Below are positions 46,102 to 55,858 of a stretch of DNA of 64,000 nt, piece by piece. A program made the translations under genes and the position numbers. The notes under the pieces are model-generated. The model saw only the letters and a program-made list of their open reading frames with translations, was not told the origin of the DNA and searched no databases. Origin of the DNA: Euptelea pleiosperma (lineage: Eukaryota; Streptophyta; Magnoliopsida; Ranunculales; Eupteleaceae); assembly GCA_035048495.1 (NCBI GenBank), contig CM068540.1:5936829-6000828 (forward strand). Direction: 5' to 3'. Numbering within the stretch: position 1 is the first letter of the stretch; each line of letters begins with the position of its first letter.

Positions 46102-47715
46102 ATGGCTCTCACTATCATAAAAAGTGATGAAGATCTTGAACCATGCACTGTCGAAGAATGTCGACATAGAAGCGACTGGTTAAAGTGGAAAGAAGCAATC
46201 CAGGCAAAGCTAGATTCACTAGCAAAATGCGAAGTATTTGGTCCTGTAACCCTAACACCCGAAGTTGTAAAACCAATAGGATACAAGTGGGTGTTCGTAC
46301 GAAAACGTAACGAAAAAGATGAGATCGTTAGATATAAAGCACGACTCGTAGCGCAAGGCTTCTCGCAGAGACCGGGTATAGATTACGAGGAAACTTATTC
46401 CCCAGTAATGGATGCAATTACTTTTCAGTTCTTAATTAGTCTAGTGGTCTCAGAAAGACTTGACATGCGCCTTATGGATGTAGTGACCGCATATTTATAT
46501 GGGCTCTTAGATACTGACATCTATATGAAAGTCCCTGAAGGATTTAAATTGCCTGAAGCAAATTTCTCGAAACAACGTAGCATGTACTCTATCAAACTTC
46601 AACGATCCCTGTATGGATTGAAGCAATTTGGACGCATGTGGTATCACCGTCTAAGTGAGTACTTAGTAAAAGAAGGATATATTAACGATCCCATAATTGC
46701 AGTGTATGTTGATGATCTGAATATCATCGGGAATACTGAAGAGCTCACAAAAACTACTGCATACTTAAAGAAAGAGTTTGAGATGAAAGACCATGGAAAA
46801 ACAAAATTTTGTCTCGGCCTGCAAATCGAACATCTCTCAAGTGGAATCCTTGTATACCAATCCACATACACCGAAAAAGTCCTGAAGCGCTTTTACATGG
46901 ATAAAGCTCACTCACTGAGTTCTCCAATGGTTGTCCGATCACTTGACATTAAAATGGACCCTTTTCGTCCTCGAGAAGACGACGAAGCACTCCTCGGTCC
47001 TGAAGTACCATACCTCAGTGCGATTGGTGCATTGATGTACCTAGCAAGTTGCACTCGACCTGACATCGCATTCTCTGTCAACTTATTGGCAAGATACAGT
47101 TCTGCACCAACTCTTCGACATTGGAACGGCATCAAGCATATCTTACGTTACCTCCGTGGTACAACAGACATGGGCTTGTTATACTCAAGGGAATCAACCA
47201 ATACTTCAAAATTGGTTGGATATGCAGACGCTGGATATCTTTCTGATCCTCATAAGGCTCGATCGCAAACAGGGTACGTATTCACTTGCGGCAACACAAC
47301 TATCTCATGGCGATCTACCAAGCAGACTATGGTTGCAACGTCCTCGAACCACTCTGAGATACTTGCACTCCATGAAGCTAGCCGCGAGTGCATATGGCTA
47401 AGATCTGTAGTCCACCATATTCGGAACACATGCGATTTTCATTCAATCACAGATGCTCCGACGACGTTATATGAGGATAACGCCGCATGTATAGCACAAA
47501 TTAAAGGCGGATATATCAAGGGTGATAGAATGAAGCATATTTCACCAAAGTTTTTTTTCACTCACGAGCTTCAACAAAATGGCAACATTGACGTCCAGCA
47601 GATACGTTCAAATGACAATCTTGCAGATCTATTCACCAAGTCGTTACCTACATCTACATTCAAGAAACTGGTATACTGCATAGGTATGCGTCAGCTCCAT
47701 GAACTTTCTCGTTGA
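46102..47715 (+). CDS. Copia reverse transcriptase-RNase H, open frame
   Basis: 537 codons open from an internal ATG at 46102 to 47715. Reverse transcriptase blocks: WKEAIQAKLDSL near the start, YKWVFVRKRN, YKARLVAQGFSQRPGIDY, and the catalytic AVYVDD near 46702. RNase H blocks: GYADAGYLSDP near 47219, TMVATSSNHSEILALHEASR near 47330, LYEDNAACIAQIKGGYIKGD near 47468 and DNLADLFTKSLPT near 47614. The stretch between EGYINDPI and IAVYVDD is shorter than I expect, by about 15-20 residues, so an in-frame deletion next to the active site is likely. It is normally part of a polyprotein, and its own start is only nominal. Confidence 0.82.
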   Translation: MALTIIKSDEDLEPCTVEECRHRSDWLKWKEAIQAKLDSLAKCEVFGPVTLTPEVVKPIGYKWVFVRKRNEKDEIVRYKARLVAQGFSQRPGIDYEETYSPVMDAITFQFLISLVVSERLDMRLMDVVTAYLYGLLDTDIYMKVPEGFKLPEANFSKQRSMYSIKLQRSLYGLKQFGRMWYHRLSEYLVKEGYINDPIIAVYVDDLNIIGNTEELTKTTAYLKKEFEMKDHGKTKFCLGLQIEHLSSGILVYQSTYTEKVLKRFYMDKAHSLSSPMVVRSLDIKMDPFRPREDDEALLGPEVPYLSAIGALMYLASCTRPDIAFSVNLLARYSSAPTLRHWNGIKHILRYLRGTTDMGLLYSRESTNTSKLVGYADAGYLSDPHKARSQTGYVFTCGNTTISWRSTKQTMVATSSNHSEILALHEASRECIWLRSVVHHIRNTCDFHSITDAPTTLYEDNAACIAQIKGGYIKGDRMKHISPKFFFTHELQQNGNIDVQQIRSNDNLADLFTKSLPTSTFKKLVYCIGMRQLHELSR

Positions 47716-48003
47716 CACTCTAGTTTGACCATGCCAGTTCACATCAGGGGGAACGTACTTATAAGGAGATATTATTATTAAGGATCTTTTGTGTACTGTA
47801 CTCTTTTTCCTTCGATCAGGTTTTATCCCACTGGGTTTTCCTGACAAGGTTTTAATGAGGCAGTATTAAGCTCGTCCATCATCACCACCTTGATTCGTCG
47901 ATACACTACTCTTTTTCCTTTGATCAGGTTTTATCCCACAGGGTTTTTCTGACAAGGTTTTAACGAGGCAGTTTTCATAAAGCGGCGAACATCCAAGGGG
48001 GAG

Positions 48004-48197
48004 TGTTGTAAATGTAATGGTTGTAACCGATGGCTGACCGCCGCTTATGTGGCGTCAGTTACACTATCAACATTTACTTTGTAACGGTTCAGCATTTACC
48101 TTGTAACGTCCCTGCATTTACTTTGTAACGTTCCGATCAAGGGCTATATATATGTGTGTTGATTAATGGAAAGATAATCAGATTCAGATTCACAACA
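48004..48197 (+). repeat. 3' LTR of the copia element
   Basis: 194 bp, matches 40698-40884 apart from about six substitutions and two small indels. It is preceded by the polypurine tract AAGGGGGAG and followed by the target duplication AAATC. Confidence 0.92.
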
Positions 48198-48229
48198 AAA
48201 TCTAACTTTTTGCCTAACCATTGGTTGAA

Positions 48230-48713
48230 GAGTAAAACTTCGAAGACAGGGCCTGTCATTGAAGGAGAAGAGAGGGCAGCAATGATGGCACGTGGATTTG
48301 TACCGACTGACCACCTCGGCCTCACCGCCCACGTACACTGGGGAGTGTTTTGGCGAAAAAGCACTTGAGTACTCACCTGGGTGCGTGTGTGGTGAGGTCG
48401 AGGTGGTCAGTCCATACAAATCCACGTGTCGAGATCTGCTGCCTGTCTTCTCCTTCGATGACAGGGCCCAGTCATCAAAGTTTCAAAGTTTTATCCGTTG
48501 AAGAGTAAAACTTCGATGACAGGGCCCTGTCATCGAAGGAGAAGACAGGGCAGCAGATGATGACATGTGGATTACATTGGTGAGTGTTTTGGCGAAAAAG
48601 CACTTGAGTACTCACCTGGGTACGTGTGTGGTGAGGCCGAGGTGGTCAGTCCGTACAAATCCACGTGCCGAGATCTGCTGCCCTGATAGGGCCCGGTCAT
48701 CAAAGTTTTATCC
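48230..48713. mobile_element. Double Mutator-like fold-back element
   Basis: Two head-to-tail units (48230-48496 and 48503-48713), each from GAGTAAAACTTCGA to CATCAAAGTTTTATCC. The pair is flanked by the exact 9-bp repeat TTGGTTGAA (48221-48229 and 48714-48722). The six bases between the units, GTTGAA, are the tail of that same target word. Unequal exchange between duplications, or insertion beside an earlier copy, would explain it. Confidence 0.85.
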
Positions 48714-48759
48714 TTGGTTGAATTGTTGCTCGGCAAAAAGTTAGATTTGCCGAACGATT

Positions 48760-49030
48760 GGAGATGCTCTAACCATAGGAAAATGACGATGTCCAAGTCA
48801 GGGGTACATCCTCTCAAGGGTCCAGGTATTTGTTTGATCATTGAGATTTATGTGTATCAATCTCAAGGGCCATCCAAGGGTGTAGAACTAAGGCGGGCAT
48901 CCTCCTGAGGCTGACAACAACATAGTGCTAAGTCACCAAACCATTACCGTCTCATAATGTACAATTGTTAATGTCACATCATGGATCAATGTGCTCCACC
49001 AAATTGTGGGACCCACCCTAAATCCAAATT
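48760..49030. other. Spacer, nothing recognised
   Basis: Short intergenic stretch between the fold-back elements at 48230-48713 and 49042-49421. No gene, repeat ends or regulatory motif were recognised. Confidence 0.3.
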
Positions 49031-49041
49031 ATTTTAGGTAG

Positions 49042-49421
49042 GAGTAAACCTTTGCTCACACCTGTCTGTGAGCAAAGTTGATCACACACCACAAAATGAG
49101 CCACGTGGCACACTCTTAGAGGACGACCACCGAATGGATGTTTGGCCAGTCCCTTGTTGGACCTGGAAACCAAAAATCATCCTGATTAGTTATGTCAGAC
49201 CTTTGGATCTAGTACCGCAAATAATGGTCAATAATGCTCTAAATTCTACGGTTAAAAGAAACTCATGAAAATGACTCCAATCCAACGCTTAGAAAGCACT
49301 AATGAAGCTAATTTTTGGTTACAAGTCCACCGAGGTACTAGCCAAACATCCATCCGGTCATCGTCCTCTAAGAGTGTGCCCCGTGGCTCATATTGTGATG
49401 TGTGATCGGCAAGGTTTTCTC
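49042..49421. mobile_element. Mutator-like fold-back MITE upstream of carboxylesterase copy 4
   Basis: 380-bp palindrome starting GAGTAAACC and ending GGTTTTCTC, with an exact 9-bp flanking repeat TTTAGGTAG (49033-49041 and 49422-49430). Arms contain AATGAGCCACGTGGC and GCCCCGTGGCTC. It ends about 65 bp upstream of the TATA box of the gene at 49531. Confidence 0.88.
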
Positions 49422-49485
49422 TTTAGGTAGGGCTCATCCTCACCAAGTGAAACCCACACACAGCTTTGAAAAAGATTCCATCCAT

Positions 49486-49493
49486 TATAAAAA
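49486..49493 (+). promoter_or_regulatory. TATA box of fourth-locus carboxylesterase gene
   Basis: TATAAAAA 45 bases before the ATG at 49531, in the context CATCCATTATAAAAAGG, shared with copy 1 (TTCATTATAAAAAAG). Confidence 0.7.
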
Positions 49494-49530
49494 GGAGCCA
49501 TAGCCATGGTTCACTGCGGAAGATTGAACC

Positions 49531-50544
49531 ATGGCTCACGAGAAGAAGGTGGTGGACGAGGTCTCGGGGTGGCTCCGCCTCTACGACGATCGCTCCGTTG
49601 ACCGCATCTGGACCGGGCCACCCGAGGTTGAGTTCATGGTCAAACCCGTACCTCCTCACGATGAATTCATCGACGGGGTCGCCACTCGCGATGTAATCAT
49701 CGACACGAATTCGGGCCTCTCGGTTCGGATTTACATCCCGGAAAGGAAACCGGATGACGACCCGAAACTACCCATCATCTTTCATTTTCACGGCGGCGGC
49801 TTCTGCTTTAGCGAAGCAGATTGGTACATGTACTACCATTTTTACACACGCCTCGTGAGCTCAGCTCGAGCCGTTTGTATCTCCGTACTTAAGATGCGGC
49901 TCGCTCCCGAGCACCGGCTCCCTGCAGCAATTGATGATTGCTACTCGGTCCTTCTTTGGCTCCGATCAGTGGCTCGAGCCGAGTTGGCTGAGCCCTGGCT
50001 CGAAGCCCATGCAGACTTCGGACGTGTCTTCCTCACAGGGGATAGCACTGGTGGGAACCTCGTGCACGAGGTATCGGCACGTGTGGGAATGGAAGAATGG
50101 GACCCAGTGCAGTTAGCCGGCGGTGTGGTTCTACATCCGGGTTTCGTCCGAGCTGAGCGCAGCAAGTCCGAGTTGGAGCAACGATTTGAGTCGCCCTTCC
50201 TGACACGAGACATGGTAGACAAGTTTTTGACGTTCGCACTGCCACTTGGCAGCACTAAGGACCATCCAATAACATGCCCGATGGGGCCCGCAGCTCCACC
50301 ACTCGAGGGGCTGAAGCTGCCGCCCTTCTTGGTCGCCGTGGCAGAGAACGATTTGATGCGGGACACCGAACTAGAATACTTTGAGGCCATGAAGAAGGCA
50401 GGGAAGGACGTGGAGGTGTTGATCAGTCAAGGCGTGAGCCACTGCTTCTACCTTAACAAGATCGCGATCGACTTGGACACACACACGGCTGTCCAGACCG
50501 ATCTCCTGATCGAGAGGATCATAGAGTTCATCAAGCGGCATTGA
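49531..50544 (+). CDS. HSR203J-like plant carboxylesterase, third intact gene
   Basis: Intron-free, 337 residues, gap-free against the genes at 3728 and 9139. HGGG is at 87-90, the elbow GDSTGGN has Ser172 with Thr instead of Ser after it, AENDLMRD has Asp274 and VSHCFY has His304. So it is a complete serine esterase of the CXE class, probably cytosolic. It begins MAHEKK where the others begin MVLEKK, and has Arg in place of Gly at residue 21 (YDDRS). It is the most diverged of the three and sits about 35 kb from the rest, separated by transposons. Its 3' flank (GGGCGTGTGTACCATG, then GCATGTCTTTCA) still matches theirs. The substrate is not deducible; a role in defence or in detoxifying small esters is an inference from the family. 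Confidence 0.93.
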   Translation: MAHEKKVVDEVSGWLRLYDDRSVDRIWTGPPEVEFMVKPVPPHDEFIDGVATRDVIIDTNSGLSVRIYIPERKPDDDPKLPIIFHFHGGGFCFSEADWYMYYHFYTRLVSSARAVCISVLKMRLAPEHRLPAAIDDCYSVLLWLRSVARAELAEPWLEAHADFGRVFLTGDSTGGNLVHEVSARVGMEEWDPVQLAGGVVLHPGFVRAERSKSELEQRFESPFLTRDMVDKFLTFALPLGSTKDHPITCPMGPAAPPLEGLKLPPFLVAVAENDLMRDTELEYFEAMKKAGKDVEVLISQGVSHCFYLNKIAIDLDTHTAVQTDLLIERIIEFIKRH

Positions 50545-50707
50545 GGGCGTGTGTACCATGCACCCAATGCATGTCTTTCACTTCATAATGTTCTGTTTTG
50601 TGATGACTCACGTGATTAAATAATGGTTCTATCATCAGACTTTTAAGTAGCTACGTGGGGCCTGCATGGAGATGAGTCAAAGAGCTGTTTTTTGGTGAAA
50701 ATGATCT

Positions 50708-51057
50708 GAGTAAGACTTGCCTGCCACTCGTGGTCAGGTATAAGCCACGTGGCAATTTATTAGAGGATACTGACCGTATAGATGTTTGGCCAATCCTTAG
50801 GTGGACCTACAAACCCAAAATCGACCTGATCAGTGATTTCTAAGCGTTAGTTGAAATCATTTTCGTTGGTTGATTAACAATAGGAATTTAAGCATTATTT
50901 CCGCACAAAAATTCAAAGGTTTGAAATCACTATCAGGTTGATTTTTGGTTTATAGGTCCACTTATGGATTGGTCAAACATCCATACGGTCAGTGTCCTCT
51001 AATACATTTCCACGTGCCTTATATACGTGACCACGGATGGTCAGGCAAGTCTTACTC
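50708..51057. mobile_element. Mutator-like fold-back MITE downstream of the gene at 49531
   Basis: 350-bp palindrome with ends GAGTAAGACTTGCC and GGCAAGTCTTACTC. The exact 9-bp target duplication is AAATGATCT (50699-50707 and 51058-51066). It carries both family arms (ATAAGCCACGTGGCAA and CCACGTGCCTTAT) and the inner core words. Confidence 0.9.
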
Positions 51058-51175
51058 AAATGATCTCACTAAGATTATCTCCTCACCATGGTAATCATTC
51101 TCACATTTTTAAATTTCTAATCCTATCAATTGTTGAAATAAAGTTAACCCTATCAATTGTTGAAATAAAGTTAAC

Positions 51176-51356
51176 GTGTAAAACTTCCATCACACGAAAT
51201 TGTAAATCACACAAAACACAGCCAATGAGTTCTCGGCACGAACACAAGTGCTTTTGCAACGTACCCATGTGCTTTTGCTTTTTAGGTGTACATGCCGAGA
51301 ACTCTTTGGCTGTGTTTTGTGTGATTTGCAATCCCATTGTGACAGAAGTTTTACTC
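51176..51356. mobile_element. Mutator-like fold-back MITE, copy 2
   Basis: 181-bp palindrome related to 2926-3103, with the arm word CACAAAACACAGCCAATGAG. The exact 9-bp target duplication is AAAGTTAAC (51167-51175 and 51357-51365). The target lies in a short tandem repeat of CCTATCAATTGTTGAAATAA, of which two copies precede the element. Confidence 0.9.
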
Positions 51357-51474
51357 AAAGTTAACGGGGGAGATTGATGGTCGTAATCCACTTTTCACAA
51401 GTCTGAAAATGTTGGAATCCCAAGATTTTGTTCAAGATGATCTCTATGATGAGACATCACCCTAAGAAAAATTA

Positions 51475-52610
51475 GAGTAAAACTCACCTGACCACCTGAC
51501 CACCAGTGGTCTGGTAGCCGGCTATAATGAGTAAAACTTCTATCACACGAAATTGTAAATCACACAAAACACAGCCAATGAGTTCTCGGCACGTACACAA
51601 GTGCTTTGCCACGTACCCATGTGCTTTTGCTTTTTAGGTGTACGTGCCCGAGAACTCATTGGCTGTGTTTTGTGTGATTTGCAATCCCATTGTGACAGTA
51701 GTTTTACTCGGCTATAATTAGCTGCTCCAGGGTTCCTTCAAAATTGAAGGCCCCCTGTCAAAATGTCAGAAACGTACATCAAGGCCTAAACCCAACCCAT
51801 GTTTACCCTTGGTTAGTTGGTTAAGGGTGGTTAACAAAGGGTACATGTCAAACATTTTGGACGGGGCCTTCAAAGTTTGAGGACCCCGGACAAGTGAATT
51901 TTTTCTAGTCACAAGCTGTTGGATGCGTGTCCACTGTACGGTGGCAAGTCACATCGGCATGAGCCACTCCAAACTCGTCTCCTCCTCTGGTTAACTGGTA
52001 AGTTTATAAAAAAGGAAAAGCTAAAGAGGGAAGTTTTTGGAAAACAAAAAGGAGGAAGATGTAACAAGGTATGCCCGAAACTGTTTCTTTTGAGGAAGCG
52101 GCATTTTTGGTAGTCACTACTGTCATCTCGGCCCACTGACCGCATGTATGTTTATCCCACCCCTTGGTGGATATACAGACCAAAAATCACCCTGATTGGT
52201 AATCTGTAACCATTAAATTTTAACACTTTTTAGCACTTTTTAAGGCGTTCTTATAGCCGTTGAATGCAACCATTTTTTGAGTACTAAAACCAACCGCTAA
52301 AAGCCATTAAACAAGCTGATATTTGGTATGAATGTCTATTAAGGGGTCGACTAAACATCCATGCCGTCAGTGGGCCCAGATGGCAGCAGTGACTACCAAA
52401 ACTGCCGCTTCCGCAAATGAAAAGATCTCAGGTATACCTTGTTACATCACGACCCTTTTTTTTTTTATAACTTACCACTTAACCAGAGGAGGAGACGAGT
52501 TGGAGTGGCTCGTGCCCATGCGACTTGCAACTGTACAGTGGACACGCGTCCAACAACTTGTGTGTGGTCCGGTAGCGACCAGACCACTGGTGGCCAGGTA
52601 AGTTTTACTC
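51475..52610. mobile_element. Large Mutator-like fold-back element, 1.14 kb
   Basis: Ends are GAGTAAAACTCACCTG and CAGGTAAGTTTTACTC, with an exact 9-bp target duplication GAAAAATTA (51466-51474 and 52611-52619). The outer arms pair (CACCAGTGGTCTGGTAGC with its inverse near 52577), then a second palindrome pairs (CTCGTCTCCTCCTCTGGTTA near 51978 with its inverse near 52480), then a third (about 52060-52446). Copy 3 of the 181-bp MITE is nested in its left arm. Confidence 0.88.
51529..51709. mobile_element. Mutator-like fold-back MITE, copy 3 (nested)
   Basis: 181 bp, GAGTAAAACTTC to GTTTTACTC, exact 9-bp target duplication GGCTATAAT (51520-51528 and 51710-51718). It is inserted into the larger fold-back element at 51475-52610 and is therefore younger than it. 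Confidence 0.92.
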
Positions 52611-52781
52611 GAAAAATTAATTTCCTTGTCTCCATGTGGGCCACCCAAATCCATATAAGAATCTGTGAAAAGAATCCGTGGAAGAATATTTATATAGTTT
52701 TATTTCGGAAGAATGTATTTTAATTAATTTTGTTTGATAGCAATGTAGCACTCGTGACTCATGAGGTGGAGAAAAAGTAAT

Positions 52782-54757
52782 CACTGGAGGAAAATGATAG
52801 TATCATCCTAACAATTGGTTGATCACCGAGATTTGTGTGGTGTGAATGCTGAGAACCATCAATGGTTTAGATTTAGGGATGACAGCCAGTAGGGACAATG
52901 GTAGCTCTGCCCTTGTAACACGTGTCCGGTTACAAAAGCATGACTTTGACATCTTGTCGAAATGATTCAAAAAGCTCGACCATGTGGAAATAATTGTGTC
53001 GATGAGCACTTAGCAGTCGAATCCTTTCTTCACACTCTACAAGAGAAGAAAGGATCCCATTGTCCTTGACCCGTTGAACTTGTTGAATAAATTAGGAAAA
53101 TTTTGACATTCACTGGAGGAAAATGATAGTATCATCTTGGATGCATGATTACCGAGATTTGTGTGGTGTGAACGCAGAGAACCATCAATGCTTTTGATTT
53201 AGGGATGACGGCCAGTAGGGACAATGGTAGCTCTGCCCTTGTAACACAATTTGTTGGTTCAAAAAGGCATGCCTTTGACATCTTGTCGAAATGACTCAAA
53301 AAGCTCGACGATGTGGAAAGATTAAGTGTGTCGATGAGCACTTAGCAATCGAATCCTTTCTTCACACTACAAGAGAAGAAAGGATTCCATTGTCCTTGGT
53401 TGAACTTGTTGAATAAATTTAGACAATTTTTTACATTCACTGGAGGAAAATGATGGTATCATCCTAATAGTTGGATGATTACCGAGATTTGTGTAGTGTG
53501 AATGCTGAGAACCATCAACAGTTTTGATTTACGGATGACGGCTAGAAGGAACCATGGTAGCTTTGCCCTTGTAACACAACCTTTTGGCTCAAAAAGCATG
53601 ACTTTGACATCTTGTCGAAATGATACAAAAAGCTCGACCATGTGTAAAGAAATGCGTCGATGAGCACTTAGCAATCAAATCCTTTCTTCATCAGACTACA
53701 AGAGAAGAAAGGATCCCATTGTCCTTGACCCATTGAACTTGTTGAATAAATTTAGGGAATTTTTTGCATTCATTGGAAGAAAATGATAGTATCATCCTAA
53801 CAGTTGGATGATTATAAAGATTTGTGTGGTGTGAATGCTGAGAACCATCAACGATTTTGATTTAGGGATGACAGCTAGTCGGGACAATGGTAGGTCTGCC
53901 CTTGTAACACACCTTTTTGGTTAAAAAAACATGACTTTGACATCTTGTCGAAATGATTCAAAAAGCTCGACCATGTGTGAAGAAGGGTGTCGATGAGCAC
54001 TTAGAAATCGAATCCTTTCTTCACACTACAAGAGAAGAGAGGATCCCATTGTCCTTGACCCGTTGAACTAGTTGATTAAATTTAGGTAATTTCTTACTTT
54101 CATAGGAGGAAAATGATAGTATCATCCTAACAGTTGGATGATTACCGAGATTTGTGTGGTGTGAATGCTGAGAACCATCAACGATTTTGATTTAGGGATG
54201 GCGGCTAGTAAGGACAATGGTAGCTCTGCCATTGTAACAAAAATTTTGGTTCAAAAAGCATGACTTTGACATCTTGTCGAAATGATTCAAAAAGCTCGAC
54301 CATGCGTGAAGAAGGGCGTCGATGACCACTTTGCAATCGAATCCTTTCTTCACACTGCAAGAGAAGAAAGGATCTCATATGTCCTCGACCCGTTGAACTT
54401 GTTGGATAAATTTAGGTAATTTCTTACGTTCACTAGAGGAAAATGATAGTATCATCCTAACAGTTGGATGATTACCGAGATTTGTATGGTGTGAATGCTG
54501 AGAACTATCGACGATTTTGATTTAGGGATGGCGGCTAGTAGGGACAATGGTAGCTCTGCCCTTGTAACAAAATTTTTTGGTTAAAAAAGCATGACTTTGA
54601 CATCTTGTCAAAATGATTCAAAAAGCTTGACCATGTGTGAAGAAGCGCAACGTCGATGACCACTTTGCAATCGAATCTTTTTTTCACACTACAAGAGAAG
54701 AAAGGATCCCATATGTCCTTGACCCGTTGAACTTGTTGAATAAATTTAGAGAATTTT
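52782..54757. repeat. Tandem array: six copies of a roughly 330-bp unit
   Basis: Units start near 52782, 53111, 53438, 53771, 54101 and 54431, each with GAGGAAAATGATAGTATCATC (or a close variant) and ending TGAACTTGTTGAATAAATTTAG. Spacing is 327-333 bp. Copies differ by scattered substitutions and small indels. Minus-strand frames in successive units are shadows of the repeat. The first half of the unit resembles the carboxylesterase 3' flank near 10740 and 26250 (TTGAATGATCGTTGAGATTTG and following words). Confidence 0.92.
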
Positions 54758-55667
54758 GATAAGTCATCATTTTATGCATTTTTACCCTTTTTTTCTTTGT
54801 TAATTATCAAAATTATCTTACATAAATCTTCAAACATACATGAAAAATAGGATATTCTCATTTTACCAATTGTATATTAGATTTCTCTTAATAATAGTCA
54901 ATGACTTTATATTAATAATTCCATCTCATTAGGTACCCATACCCAAAAGCTCATGTATTGATAAGTCATCATTTTATACATATTTTCGTTAGTTGTTTAT
55001 CAGAACTATCCTACATAAATTTTCAAACTTACATGAAAAATAGGATATTCTCTTTTCACCAATTGTATATTAGATTTCACTTAATAATAGTCAATTACTT
55101 TATATTAATAATCTTATCTTATTAGGTACCCAAGCCCAAGATTAAAGCGAGCATAAGTCCAAGCCTAAAAGCTATGTACAAAATCCCAAATCTAATCAAA
55201 AGTGCAGGCCATGAAAATGGACCACAATGACGGACAAAGACATGGGCCACATCGATAAGCTAGAGGACCAAAGGCATCACAAGGTACGATGGTGAGCAAA
55301 CAAAAAGAAAAAAATCAGGATCAAGATGATGGACGACCAAGATTGCAAGCAAAGTTATGGGCCACATTATTGAGCCAATAAGATGATGATCTTTAAAAGA
55401 TGGGTCATTAATCAAAGCAAGAATTGAAATGACAATTACAAAAAGTGGTTATTGGGCCATGTTGATGGGCCAATGCAGTGGGCCAAGTTTGTAGACCAAG
55501 TATGGACCAAGGTGGTTTAGATTACAACAAAATGAACGGTCCAGATTACAAAAGGCATGATGATGACTTTCCAAGAATCAAATGGTGGTTTAGATTTTTG
55601 AACTTAAAAAAATAATAGAATGCTGATGGACAGTATATTGATTAGTCGTTGTAACTTACTGTCTAAT
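54757..55667. repeat. LTR-like fragment with an internal 200-bp direct repeat
   Basis: TGATAAGTCATCATTTTA occurs at 54757 and again at 54959. About 190 bp following each copy match closely (ATGAAAAATAGGATATTCTC, then ATTAGGTACCCA). Such a TGATAAGTC start is common in gypsy-type LTRs. The remainder, with GGGCCA and ATGGACCA words, shows no gene. The right end is cut by the next LTR fragment. Confidence 0.4.
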
Positions 55668-55858
55668 TGATATTCGCTCAAAAGTGCTTATTTAAAGCAA
55701 CTATCCTTCTAGCGTTATCACACTCTCCTACGTAAAATTGCTATATTTATCCACTTTGCTACGTAAGAGTCTCTTTCATTATGTGAAATACACTTTTCTG
55801 GACGACATGATATATTTGCATGCATTAAACACATTTCTGGAAGTCTAGATATGAAGCC
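55668..55858 (+). repeat. LTR fragment (family L, copy 4), opposite orientation
   Basis: Starts TGATATTCGCTCAAAAGTGC. It is the reverse complement of the right ends of the LTRs at 16946, 22430 and 26762, down to TGGAAGTCTAGATATGAAGCC. It is interrupted at 55859 by the SIRE-like copia element. The rest would lie beyond the window. Confidence 0.7.

Larger units (their letters stand above)
40698..48197 (+). mobile_element. Complete Ty1-copia retrotransposon, 7.5 kb
   Basis: Two LTRs (40698-40884 and 48004-48197) start TGTTGTAAA and end CACAACA. The exact target duplication AAATC is at 40693-40697 and 48198-48202. A primer-binding-like TGTTATCAGCACG follows the 5' LTR and a purine tract AAGGGGGAG precedes the 3' LTR. 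Gene order is gag, protease, integrase, reverse transcriptase, RNase H, which defines copia. The LTRs differ at only about six bases plus two small indels, so insertion was fairly recent. The polyprotein is nevertheless broken in several places. About 2.1 kb without coding sequence lies between the 5' LTR and gag. Confidence 0.95.

Noticed and set aside
52803..53674. Three similar minus-strand frames near 52803, 53132 and 53459
   Set aside because: They repeat with the 330-bp tandem period and do not persist in the last three units. They are repeat shadows, not a gene family.
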